Assembly: GCF_001485215.1 (NCBI RefSeq) | Contig: NZ_BBWW01000001.1 | Location: forward strand, 5,518,001-5,582,000 | Direction of reading: 5' to 3' | DNA from: Leptolyngbya sp. NIES-2104 | GTDB lineage: Bacteria; Cyanobacteriota; Cyanobacteriia; Leptolyngbyales; Leptolyngbyaceae | DNA length: 64,000 nt | In this document: positions 33,803 through 41,810 of the stretch, one piece after another | Layout of the letters: every line of letters starts with the position of its first letter | Numbering within the stretch: the stretch's first letter is position 1 | Translations under genes and position numbers: made by a program | Notes under the pieces: generated by a model | The model's input: the letters and a program-made list of their open reading frames with translations, nothing else | Database searches by the model: none | Told to the model about the DNA's origin: nothing

Positions 33803-35182
33803 TTATTTCAGTCTGTCCGGGACTCGATCGTGTCGAATCAAATCTTCATATGTCTCCCGTTCCAGGATCAGGTTCGCTTCTCCTTCGTGAACGAGTACCG
33901 CTGCGGGTTTAGTCAGACGGTTGTAATTCGATGCCATGCTGTAATTGTAGGCTCCCGTTGCCATCACGACGAGAATATCTCCAGGTTCCGTCTCAGGAAG
34001 TGGCAGATCTTTGATCAAAACGTCTCCCGATTCGCAGTGTTTTCCAGCGATCGTCACTGTTTCTTTCGCTTCATCCGACATCCGATTGGCAATCACCGCC
34101 CGACAAACCGACTGATAGGTAATCGGTCGCGGATTATCCGACATGCCGCCATCTACACTAATATAAGTGCGAATTCCCGGAACGGTTTTGCGTCCACCGA
34201 CGGTGTAAGCCGTGATACAAGAAGAACCGATCAGCGATCGACCCGGCTCACAAAGCAATTTCGGCAACGGCATCTTTTCCGCTTCACAAGCTTTGATCAT
34301 CGATTCCGCAACAATTCTCACCCATTCATCAATGCTAGGCGGATCATCGCTCTCGTTGTAGCAAATTCCCAAACCGCCCCCGATATTAATTTCTGAAACA
34401 TTCAAACCGTATTGAGCGGCTTTCTTCACCCATTGCAGCATGACACCCGGTAAATCTCGGTGTGCTTGCAGTTCAAAAATCTGCGATCCAATGTGGGCAT
34501 GAAGTCCAACGAGTGAAACGCTCGGATTTTGGCTGATAAATTGGAAAATGTCTTCGACTTGATTTGGATCAAATCCAAATTTGCTGTCTAAATGCCCAGT
34601 CCGAATGTATTCATGTGTATGACAATCCAATCCGGGTGTGATTCTCAGCATGATTCGGATCGGTCTGTCGCTTTCAATCTGCGTCAATCGTTGAAGTTCA
34701 AGCTGGTTATCGACCACGATCGTACAACCCGATTTCGCTGCGAGTTCCAATTCAGCGATCGACTTGTTATTTCCATGCAGATAAATCTTCGCTGGATCGG
34801 CTCCCACCTGAAGCGCCGTATAAAGTTCGCCTCCGGTTGCCACATCAATGCCCAATCCTTCATGAGACACGATCGAGCAAATCGCCAAACAGTTCCAAGC
34901 TTTCGAGGCGTAGAGGACTTGAGCCTCTGCCGGATAGTACCGTCGAAACGCATCGCGATACTGTTGGCAAGCGGTTCTCAGTCCTGCCTCATCCACAATA
35001 TAAAGCGGCGAACCGAACTGTTTTACCAATTCGGTCACATCACAGCCACCGATTTCGAGATTATCTCGATCGTTGACTTTCGCCGTGAGCGGCATCAGAA
35101 ATTGATTCGGAGAGCGATTAACTCCCGATTGTGGAAGATACTGGCGACCCGAAGAAGTCGCCGCGAGAGGGGTCGATACCAT
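33803..35182 (-). CDS. lysA: Diaminopimelate decarboxylase
   Basis: A 459-residue PLP enzyme for the last step of lysine synthesis. The PLP Lys lies in VLYASKAWN. Further motifs are LHAHIGSQI, GGGLGICYN, CEPGRSLIG and, near the C-terminus, CESGDVL. The ATG at 35182 has GAGGAA upstream; a longer frame to 35296 has no ribosome site. An N-terminal ~40-residue extension before the barrel is probably disordered. Confidence 0.95.
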   Translation of the reverse strand: MVSTPLAATSSGRQYLPQSGVNRSPNQFLMPLTAKVNDRDNLEIGGCDVTELVKQFGSPLYIVDEAGLRTACQQYRDAFRRYYPAEAQVLYASKAWNCLAICSIVSHEGLGIDVATGGELYTALQVGADPAKIYLHGNNKSIAELELAAKSGCTIVVDNQLELQRLTQIESDRPIRIMLRITPGLDCHTHEYIRTGHLDSKFGFDPNQVEDIFQFISQNPSVSLVGLHAHIGSQIFELQAHRDLPGVMLQWVKKAAQYGLNVSEINIGGGLGICYNESDDPPSIDEWVRIVAESMIKACEAEKMPLPKLLCEPGRSLIGSSCITAYTVGGRKTVPGIRTYISVDGGMSDNPRPITYQSVCRAVIANRMSDEAKETVTIAGKHCESGDVLIKDLPLPETEPGDILVVMATGAYNYSMASNYNRLTKPAAVLVHEGEANLILERETYEDLIRHDRVPDRLK

Positions 35183-35296
35183 TGCGGGGTTCCTCAATGC
35201 TGGCAAGGTGTTGTCGTTAGCTTTTTTGCAACTCCTCACCAGTGTACAATTGAGGGCTGTTCGTTTGAGCGAATTTTGTGCGATCGCTGATCTCAA

Positions 35297-35488
35297 TTAA
35301 ACTCTCTCGCTTGCCTGTTCCTGTAGCGTACTAAATCGCACCTCTTTAGACAAATCTACAATCTCTCTGCCACTATCAGCCTCTTTCTTACGAAGGTCTG
35401 CAAAGATTGCATCTAAATCATCGTTCAAAGATTTCGCATACGCTTCGCGAATTTGGTGAATTTCTTCTACGATCTCATCCGTCCACAT
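35297..35488 (-). CDS. Putative antitoxin partner of PIN-domain gene
   Basis: A 63-residue, highly charged helical protein (MWTDEIVEEIHQIREAYAKS, then LDAIFADLRKKEADSGREIVDLS). It starts three bases after the PIN gene. Size, charge and position suit an antitoxin encoded after its toxin. No DNA-binding motif is clear. Confidence 0.6.
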   Translation of the reverse strand: MWTDEIVEEIHQIREAYAKSLNDDLDAIFADLRKKEADSGREIVDLSKEVRFSTLQEQASERV

Positions 35489-35491
35489 GAC

Positions 35492-35965
35492 CTAATCTCC
35501 CATCAACTCATTAGGCGTACAGAGAATCGGCAACCGATAGCCAAAATCAAGACCAATCTCTGCCAACTTCCTTTGAATCTGAGCGTTAGCAATATGTTTA
35601 CAGTTCCAAGTTAGCAGATAATCCATAGCGTGAACGGTCGCGGCGGCGATGTGAATTGCATCTACCTTTGCCTTTAGAGGAAGGTTACTTCGATCGAGAA
35701 ATCGTTTTGCCAACTCTTGCACAGCTTGGTTCAATTCCAGCAAGGGAAAATCCCGCAGTAACTCTAGCCGTTGAGATGCGATCGCTGTGTCCCCCTGTGC
35801 CGCTTCTTCTAGAACTGCTTCCGAAGTGTAAAGCGTGAAATCATTTCGACGATATTCCCACCAGTCCTTTGTGATTTCCGTGTTTGCAGCCAAGATTAGA
35901 TTTTTCGTTGATCTAGCGGTGAGATAACCCAGGATACTCGTTTCAATGTAGACAGTTTCACTCAT
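35492..35965 (-). CDS. PIN-domain RNase toxin candidate (VapC-like)
   Basis: A 157-residue PIN protein with the first acidic residue in VYIETSILGYL (Glu in place of the usual Asp nearby), LKAKVDAIHIAAATVHAMDYLLTWNCKHIAN carrying the D..H..A and W-N-C-K-H motifs, and a C-terminal TPNELMG. These are typical of VapC-like RNases. The ATG at 35965 is preferred to an upstream TTG. It is upstream of, and almost touching, the small helical gene. Confidence 0.8.
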   Translation of the reverse strand: MSETVYIETSILGYLTARSTKNLILAANTEITKDWWEYRRNDFTLYTSEAVLEEAAQGDTAIASQRLELLRDFPLLELNQAVQELAKRFLDRSNLPLKAKVDAIHIAAATVHAMDYLLTWNCKHIANAQIQRKLAEIGLDFGYRLPILCTPNELMGD

Positions 35966-36048
35966 ATACGGCAAAGCAGAGGGTGATTGATTTTAGCTGC
36001 TGAGCGATCGCTTCTCACTCTGCAACTTCAAGATGCGATCGCATTCTC

Positions 36049-36279
36049 TCAAGTGCGATCGAAATCAGAATCCGATAAAGATTGATTTCTTCTTACTTCC
36101 AATTTTTGCCGAATCGCTGCCTGTACCTTCTCATCAAAATCAGGATCATCAGGACGAGCGATAATTCTGCGGGGGCGTTTGTTAACTCGATCAAGATAGG
36201 CTTGGAAAGCAGCTTGGTCGCCCCGATGCTTGAGAAAATACTGCTTTAATTCAGCATCAGACATTGAATCGTAATTCAT
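36049..36279 (-). CDS. DUF6887-like small protein
   Basis: A 76-residue protein with MSDAELKQYFLKHRGDQAAFQAYLDRVNKRP, the pattern seen in small cyanobacterial DUF6887 proteins. The rest is PDDPDFDEKVQAAIRQKLE. The ATG at 36279 has GGAGAA upstream. These proteins often pair with DUF6888 genes in toxin-antitoxin-like islands; I see no such partner here. Function is unknown. Confidence 0.65.
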   Translation of the reverse strand: MNYDSMSDAELKQYFLKHRGDQAAFQAYLDRVNKRPRRIIARPDDPDFDEKVQAAIRQKLEVRRNQSLSDSDFDRT

Positions 36280-36421
36280 CTGATAGTTCTCCAGCACGTA
36301 AAACTTGGAACCCAATTATTAATACTTCTCATTGCGAAGATGTATAAAAAGTTTCGATGAACTGTTAGACCTAGACTGAAGCCAGTAATTATTATTTTCA
36401 GTAGCTCCTCATGTCAAAGTC

Positions 36422-37102
36422 ATGCTGAAATCGTTACTCCTTGGGACCCCGATCGCTATCCTATCAACCTTATCTTTGCCTGCTTCTGCTACTGATTGGC
36501 GAACAGTGGGAGTATCAACCCGAACTCGTGAAACAGTTGCAATCGATATGAGTTCAATCAATCGTGTTTCTCGATATGATGTTCAGTTTCGATACCTCAT
36601 CGGAAAGGATTTGGTGCAAGCATCAGTTAACTGCGATTCTTCCTTGGTAACTCCCAATATTGGTAAGCCATTTGTTCCAGATATGACTGGAGCGACAAGA
36701 GAGATGATTAAGTTGGCTTGCGGAGAGAAAGAGAAGCCAAATTCCGCGAATTATGAACAGGGGTACGGACATGGCAGTAGGGTATCTGCTCCTGCGGAGC
36801 GTGGGCTAGACTTGCGAGGATTCTGGGTGTCAGATAGAGCGATTTATGCAACACATGCGCTTCTTAACACCTTTAATCACCCTCTTGCTTATCGATATGA
36901 TGCCTCTAAAATTGCCGATGATATTGCTTTTTACTGTTACTCTCGCAGTCGCGGAATTACTGATCAACAGTTTGTGGAAATTATGACTGGAGAAGTTATA
37001 AAAGCTGATGGTCCTGGCTCTGTTAAAGGTGCTGTCATTCAATACCAAGTAGCAACGCGCGCGATCGCTAAAAGTTACGTCTGTCCGCAGTTCAAAGATT
37101 AG
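36422..37102 (+). CDS. Exported protein of unknown function
   Basis: A 226-residue protein with a clear signal peptide ending at SASA (about residues 1-23). The mature start DWRTVGVSTRTRETVAIDMSSINR resembles the surface-adhesin E-like beta-fold (tentative). A His-free C-terminal domain with paired Cys residues follows. Its TAG stop shares TTAG with the stop of the convergent 58-residue frame. Confidence 0.7.
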   Translation: MLKSLLLGTPIAILSTLSLPASATDWRTVGVSTRTRETVAIDMSSINRVSRYDVQFRYLIGKDLVQASVNCDSSLVTPNIGKPFVPDMTGATREMIKLACGEKEKPNSANYEQGYGHGSRVSAPAERGLDLRGFWVSDRAIYATHALLNTFNHPLAYRYDASKIADDIAFYCYSRSRGITDQQFVEIMTGEVIKADGPGSVKGAVIQYQVATRAIAKSYVCPQFKD

Positions 37103-37275
37103 CTGAGTTGTGGAAAGGCGATCGGAACTTGCTCAGTTCGTTCAGGCGATCGCGCTCCCGTTGCCACCGCATGAATCGTATGCAGAATCTCGGCTGAATA
37201 GTAACGATTGCCACAGGTATCATAAACGTCGATCGTTGCATTTCTAAAATCATAAACTCGCCTTAACGAATCCAC
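37099..37275 (-). CDS. Small 58-residue protein following a DUF433/DUF5615 pair
   Basis: A GTG at 37273-37275 opens a 58-codon frame reading DSLRRVYDFRNATIDVYDTCGNRYYSAEILHTIHAVATGARSPE and ending AFPQLS. The composition is protein-like. It follows the DUF5615 stop by 23 bases on the same strand. Its stop overlaps the convergent exported-protein gene in the same TTAG manner seen three other times in this window, which supports it being a real gene. No family is recognised. Confidence 0.45.
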   Translation of the reverse strand: MDSLRRVYDFRNATIDVYDTCGNRYYSAEILHTIHAVATGARSPERTEQVPIAFPQLS

Positions 37276-37298
37276 TCATCGATCGATTTAACCTCAAG

Positions 37299-37637
37299 CT
37301 ACTCGCCGCGAATTTCGACTAACGCCTCGCTCGATCGCAAAAGTTCCAGTGCTTGCGGTAAAGCAGCAGTTAAGATCTCCCGCAATCGAGCATTGGAAGT
37401 ATTTCCACAAGTCAGCCAAATCACCTGCGGCGGTGAACCTAGCCTGTCTACTAAATCAGCGAAATCACTGTCTTTCGTCATCAAAGTAACGGATTGTGCT
37501 TTCGCCGCCTCGAAGATCTCAGAATCTTCAGAATCTCTCAAACCAACATCTCGTAGGGCGAATGCTGTAATGCCAAACGTATTTGTGATCCAAGCGGCGA
37601 TCGCTGGCGACAAGTGGGCATCGATCCAGATCGTCAT
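37299..37637 (-). CDS. DUF5615 PIN-like toxin candidate
   Basis: A 112-residue protein with IWIDAHLSPAIAAWI, FALRDVGLRDSEDSEIFEAAKAQSVTLMTKDSDFADLV and PPQVIWLTCGNTSNARLREIL, the DUF5615 acidic pattern. It overlaps the upstream DUF433 gene by four bases (ATGA), the standard arrangement of this toxin-antitoxin-like pair. Confidence 0.87.
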   Translation of the reverse strand: MTIWIDAHLSPAIAAWITNTFGITAFALRDVGLRDSEDSEIFEAAKAQSVTLMTKDSDFADLVDRLGSPPQVIWLTCGNTSNARLREILTAALPQALELLRSSEALVEIRGE

Positions 37638-37858
37638 GCAACTAATACTGGATGATTAAGCTTGCGTGAAGCATAGAGAAGTGAGGCTTTCAGATCATCT
37701 GCTTCCAAATCGGGCATCTCTTCCAAAATTTGTTCAGCACTCAGTCCAGCCGCAAATAGATCTAACACATCCGATACTCGAATTCTCATACCTCGAATGC
37801 AAGGGCGACCGCCACACTGTTTAGGATTAATCGTGATTCTTCTGAGTAGCTCTGACAT
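37634..37858 (-). CDS. DUF433 antitoxin-like protein
   Basis: A 74-residue DUF433 protein with RITINPKQCGGRPCIRGMRIRVSDVLDLFAAGLSAEQILEEMPDLEADDLKASLLYA, the complete family signature. The ATG at 37858 has GGAG upstream, whereas a longer frame to 37936 does not. It is expected to neutralise and co-regulate the following DUF5615 gene. Confidence 0.9.
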   Translation of the reverse strand: MSELLRRITINPKQCGGRPCIRGMRIRVSDVLDLFAAGLSAEQILEEMPDLEADDLKASLLYASRKLNHPVLVA

Positions 37859-37959
37859 CGTGCTGCACTCCGAAACAAAAGCCTGTTTCAGTCTAACAAG
37901 CGGATAACGCAATTCATCAAGCTTCGATACAATCAAAACCGTTCTTCTCTCGTATCCGC

Positions 37960-38538
37960 GTGACCCCTCTAACCCTCAAAACGATCGATAAAACCCTCCT
38001 CCCCCAAGTCCTCGAACTCGATCGCATTTGTTTCGACGGACTCTGGACACTCGACGGCTACCAGCGCGAGGTAGACAGCCCCAACAGCGAACTGATCGCC
38101 ATCATGCAAGACGATCGCTTAATCGGATACGGCTGTTTCTGGGCGATCGTCGATGAAGCGCACATTACCATCATTGGAATCCACTCCGACTATCAGCGGC
38201 AAGGATTGGGAAAATTGATATTAACCGCGTTGCTTGATCGCGCCTGTCAACGGCAGATGAAGCACGCTACATTAGAAGTCAGAATTTCTAATCAATCTGC
38301 AATTTCTTTATACGAGAAATTCCAGTTTAAAGTTGCGGGAGCGCGTAAGAAATACTACGCTGATACGGGCGAAGATGCGCTCATCTTTTGGCGCGGCGGA
38401 CTTCAGACGGCTGAATTTCAAAATACCTTGAAAGAAAAGTGGTTAGAAATCTGCGATCGTCTCGGTCAGCAACAACGGACACTTCACGATCCCGCATCCC
38501 TGTTGAGCCTCGAAAAAATCAGCTTGACTAATCGATGA
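37960..38538 (+). CDS. rimI: Ribosomal protein S18-alanine N-acetyltransferase
   Basis: A 192-residue GNAT acetyltransferase starting at GTG. It has the acetyl-CoA loop HSDYQRQGLGKLILTALL and LEVRISNQSAISLYEKFQFKVAGARKKYYADTGEDALIF, the RimI signature. A ~40-residue C-terminal extension is present. RimI-ClpC adjacency is common in cyanobacteria (from memory), which supports the call. Confidence 0.88.
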   Translation: MTPLTLKTIDKTLLPQVLELDRICFDGLWTLDGYQREVDSPNSELIAIMQDDRLIGYGCFWAIVDEAHITIIGIHSDYQRQGLGKLILTALLDRACQRQMKHATLEVRISNQSAISLYEKFQFKVAGARKKYYADTGEDALIFWRGGLQTAEFQNTLKEKWLEICDRLGQQQRTLHDPASLLSLEKISLTNR

Positions 38539-38661
38539 GGAATCGATAACAATCTGCCTTTGGTAGTAAATCACACAATTCTGAATCGAAATTCCTTAAT
38601 GGGCGTTCGGTAATCCTCCCATCTACCTGTTGCGATAGCTCGTAACCGGAAAGATCCACTA

Positions 38662-38670
38662 TGCTAGAAT
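38662..38670 (+). promoter_or_regulatory. Extended -10 candidate for clpC
   Basis: TGCTAGAAT matches an extended -10 (TGN-TAGAAT) 33 bases before the clpC start. No convincing -35 is seen, as expected for extended -10 promoters. Confidence 0.35.
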
Positions 38671-38702
38671 CAGACCTACGCAGCAGGTGATGGAAATACG
38701 CC

Positions 38703-41174
38703 ATGTTTGAACGCTTCACAGAAAAAGCCATTAAGGTGATTATGTTAGCCCAAGAGGAAGCACGCCGCTTGGGTCATAACTTTGTGGGTACAGAACAGAT
38801 CCTCCTGGGTCTAATCGGAGAAGGAACGGGTGTCGCTGCCAAAGTCCTCAAATCGATGGGAGTGAACCTCAAGGACGCTCGCATCGAAGTTGAGAAAATA
38901 ATCGGTCGCGGATCGGGCTTTGTTGCCGTGGAAATTCCCTTTACCCCACGGGCAAAGCGCGTCCTGGAACTATCACTTGAAGAAGCTCGCCAACTCGGTC
39001 ACAACTATATTGGAACCGAACACCTGCTTTTAGGTCTCATCCGAGAAGGGGAAGGCGTTGCTGCAAGAGTCTTAGAAAACCTCGGCGTAGACCTCTCGAA
39101 AGTCCGTACTCAAGTGATTCGGATGCTGGGTGAAACCGCCGAAGTCACATCCGGCGGCAGCCAAGGTCGCACCAAAACCCCGACCCTGGACGAATTCGGC
39201 TCGAATCTCACCCAAATGGCAGCCGAAGGTAAACTCGACCCCGTGGTCGGTCGCCAAAAAGAAATCGAACGAGTCATTCAAATCCTCGGTCGGCGGACGA
39301 AAAACAACCCCGTGTTAATTGGTGAACCGGGTGTGGGTAAAACCGCGATCGCTGAAGGACTCGCCCAACGCATCGCCAATGATGATGTTCCTGACATCTT
39401 AGAAGACAAGCGCGTTGTGACCCTTGATATCGGTCTGCTCGTAGCAGGAACGAAGTATCGAGGTGAATTCGAGGAACGCTTGAAAAAAATCATGGATGAA
39501 ATCCGCTCCGCCGGAAATGTCATCCTCGTGATCGACGAAGTTCACACCCTCATCGGTGCGGGTGCAGCAGAAGGCGCGATCGATGCCGCCAATATTCTCA
39601 AACCTGCGCTTGCCCGTGGTGAACTGCAATGTATCGGTGCGACCACGCTTGATGAGTATCGCAAACACATCGAACGAGATGCCGCACTCGAACGCCGCTT
39701 TCAGCCTGTGATGGTCGGTGAGCCGTCGGTCGATGAAACGATCGAAATTCTCCGAGGCTTGCGCGAACGCTATGAACAGCACCACAAGCTGAAGATTTCA
39801 GACGAAGCGCTCGAAGCCGCAGCGAAACTGTCGGATCGTTATATCTCAGATCGATTCTTGCCAGATAAAGCGATCGATTTGGTTGACGAAGCTGGCTCAC
39901 GGGTTCGGTTGATTAATTCCCAACTGCCACCCGCCGCGAAGGAACTCGATCGCGAATTGCGTCAAGTCCTCAAAGACAAAGACGATGCGGTGAGATCTCA
40001 GAATTTCGACCGAGCAGGTGAACTGCGCGATCGAGAAATGGAGATCAAGGCAGAGATTAGAGCGATCGCGCAAACTCGCAAAACCGAATCAACCGATGAA
40101 AATGCTTCTCCGGTCGTGGGCGAGGATGATATCGCTCAAATCGTTGCATCTTGGACAGGTGTTCCGGTGAACAAACTCACCGAATCCGAATCCGAGAAGC
40201 TGCTGCACATGGAAGACACGCTGCATACTCGCTTGATCGGTCAAGACGAAGCAGTGAGAGCCGTCTCGCGTGCAATTCGTCGGGCACGAGTGGGATTGAA
40301 AAATCCGAATCGCCCGATCGCGTCCTTTATCTTCTCCGGTCCGACTGGGGTAGGTAAGACCGAATTGACGAAAGCACTGGCGGCATACTTCTTCGGTTCA
40401 GAAGAAGCGATGATCCGTTTGGATATGTCGGAATTCATGGAGCGTCATACCGTTTCTAAACTGATCGGTTCGCCTCCTGGATATGTCGGTTACAACGAAG
40501 GCGGTCAGTTAACCGAAGCCGTTCGTCGTCGTCCTTACACGGTTGTGCTCTTCGATGAAATCGAGAAAGCGCACCCCGATGTCTTCAACATGCTGCTGCA
40601 AATCTTGGAAGATGGTCGTTTGACCGATGCCAAGGGACGCACCGTAGACTTCAAGAACACGCTGCTGATCATGACCTCGAACATTGGTTCTAAGGTGATT
40701 GAGAAGGGTGGCGGCGGACTTGGATTCGAGTTCTCCACCGAGAACGAATCGGAATCGCAGTACAACCGGATTCGCTCCTTGGTGAACGAAGAACTGAAGC
40801 AGTACTTCCGTCCTGAGTTCTTGAACCGACTCGACGAAATCATCGTGTTCCGTCAGTTGAACAAGGGCGAGGTCAAGGAGATTGCCGATATCATGCTCAA
40901 CGATGTGTTCAAACGTCTGAAAGAGCAAGGGATTACGCTGCAAGTCACTGAGCGATTCAAGGATCGTTTGGTTGATGAAGGGTATAACCCTAGTTACGGC
41001 GCACGTCCACTTCGTCGGGCGATCATGCGATTGCTTGAAGACTCGTTAGCTGAAGAAATTCTGTCGGCACGAGTGAAAGACGGCGATGTTGCCACCGTTG
41101 ACGTGGATGAAAACGGACAAGTCAAGGTTTTACATGGTCAGGAACGTGAATTGTTGCCGCAAGCAGCAGAGTAA
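38703..41174 (+). CDS. clpC: ATP-dependent Clp protease ATPase subunit ClpC
   Basis: An 823-residue HSP100 unfoldase. A double N-domain repeat ([39 protein letters not shown]) precedes the first AAA+ module ([14 protein letters not shown] Walker [26 protein letters not shown]). A UVR-like middle domain ([15 protein letters not shown]) and the second AAA+ module ([29 protein letters not shown]) follow. It unfolds substrates for ClpP. Cyanobacterial ClpC is essential and equivalent to the chloroplast stromal enzyme. A strong terminator follows. Confidence 0.98.
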   Translation: MFERFTEKAIKVIMLAQEEARRLGHNFVGTEQILLGLIGEGTGVAAKVLKSMGVNLKDARIEVEKIIGRGSGFVAVEIPFTPRAKRVLELSLEEARQLGHNYIGTEHLLLGLIREGEGVAARVLENLGVDLSKVRTQVIRMLGETAEVTSGGSQGRTKTPTLDEFGSNLTQMAAEGKLDPVVGRQKEIERVIQILGRRTKNNPVLIGEPGVGKTAIAEGLAQRIANDDVPDILEDKRVVTLDIGLLVAGTKYRGEFEERLKKIMDEIRSAGNVILVIDEVHTLIGAGAAEGAIDAANILKPALARGELQCIGATTLDEYRKHIERDAALERRFQPVMVGEPSVDETIEILRGLRERYEQHHKLKISDEALEAAAKLSDRYISDRFLPDKAIDLVDEAGSRVRLINSQLPPAAKELDRELRQVLKDKDDAVRSQNFDRAGELRDREMEIKAEIRAIAQTRKTESTDENASPVVGEDDIAQIVASWTGVPVNKLTESESEKLLHMEDTLHTRLIGQDEAVRAVSRAIRRARVGLKNPNRPIASFIFSGPTGVGKTELTKALAAYFFGSEEAMIRLDMSEFMERHTVSKLIGSPPGYVGYNEGGQLTEAVRRRPYTVVLFDEIEKAHPDVFNMLLQILEDGRLTDAKGRTVDFKNTLLIMTSNIGSKVIEKGGGGLGFEFSTENESESQYNRIRSLVNEELKQYFRPEFLNRLDEIIVFRQLNKGEVKEIADIMLNDVFKRLKEQGITLQVTERFKDRLVDEGYNPSYGARPLRRAIMRLLEDSLAEEILSARVKDGDVATVDVDENGQVKVLHGQERELLPQAAE

Positions 41175-41193
41175 GTTCTAATCCTTAAAACTC

Positions 41194-41232
41194 AAAGCGG
41201 TAGGAGATTTAAGAATTTCCTACCGCTTTTTT
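41194..41232 (+). terminator. Rho-independent terminator of clpC
   Basis: The arms AAAGCGGTAGGA (41194-41205) and TCCTACCGCTTT (41218-41229) form a 12-base-pair stem. A T-run follows at once. Confidence 0.92.
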
Positions 41233-41282
41233 GTCACCTAGAAGATTTTCATGTTTTAGAAAACGCTGTTGACTCTCACCGT

Positions 41283-41288
41283 ATAATA
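41283..41288 (+). promoter_or_regulatory. -10 element candidate for mscL
   Basis: A perfect TATAAT lies 67 bases upstream of mscL, between the clpC terminator and the gene. No good -35 at standard spacing is seen. Confidence 0.35.
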
Positions 41289-41355
41289 CGTGCAAGTAAG
41301 AAAGGCTCTATTTAACCTATTCGTTTGGCGTGAAAGTTGAGGAATAAATTGCACT

Positions 41356-41772
41356 ATGGCAAGAAGTAGTTTTTTGGCTGACTTTCAAAAGTTCTTGATG
41401 CAAGGAAACGTGATTGACCTTGCAGTTGCGGTCATTATCGGTGGTGCATTCGGGAAAATTGTAGATTCGCTTGTGACTGATATTATTACGCCTGTGATTC
41501 TCAATCCAGCGATGAGTGCTGCGGGTGTGAATCAGCTAGAAAATTTTGCGCCGAACGGCATCAAAGTTGGTCTATTTCTAGCTGCCGTGATTAACTTTGT
41601 TGTGATTGCGTTTTGTATCTTCTTGCTGGTTCGTGCATTTGAGAAAGCAAGACGGCGGTTTGCGCGGCAAGAAGCGATCGAAGAAACCGCAGCCCCCGTT
41701 GATCCTGTCGTTGTGTCTCAAGAGCGTTTGACTGATGCGATCGAACGTCTGACCAATACGATGAATCGCTAA
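41356..41772 (+). CDS. mscL: Large-conductance mechanosensitive channel
   Basis: A 138-residue MscL. The N-terminal FLADFQKFLMQGNVIDLAVAVIIGGAFGKIVDSLV contains the S1 helix and the pore-lining TM1. TM2 is VGLFLAAVINFVVIAFCIFLLV, followed by a charged cytoplasmic helix ending AIERLTNTMNR. The channel opens under extreme membrane tension to release solutes on hypo-osmotic shock. The length is normal. Confidence 0.95.
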   Translation: MARSSFLADFQKFLMQGNVIDLAVAVIIGGAFGKIVDSLVTDIITPVILNPAMSAAGVNQLENFAPNGIKVGLFLAAVINFVVIAFCIFLLVRAFEKARRRFARQEAIEETAAPVDPVVVSQERLTDAIERLTNTMNR

Positions 41773-41781
41773 CCAAAATTC

Positions 41782-41810
41782 GCCCTCGTTCAGATGCAAT
41801 GAGGGCTTTT
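41782..41810 (+). terminator. Rho-independent terminator of mscL
   Basis: The arms GCCCTCGTT and AATGAGGGC (one G-T pair) flank a 7-base loop and are followed by TTTT. It lies between mscL and the convergent cheR gene. Confidence 0.85.

Noticed and set aside
41269-41288. TTGACT followed by TATAAT upstream of mscL as a full promoter
   Set aside because: The spacing is only seven bases, so the TTGACT cannot be its -35. Only the -10 was kept.
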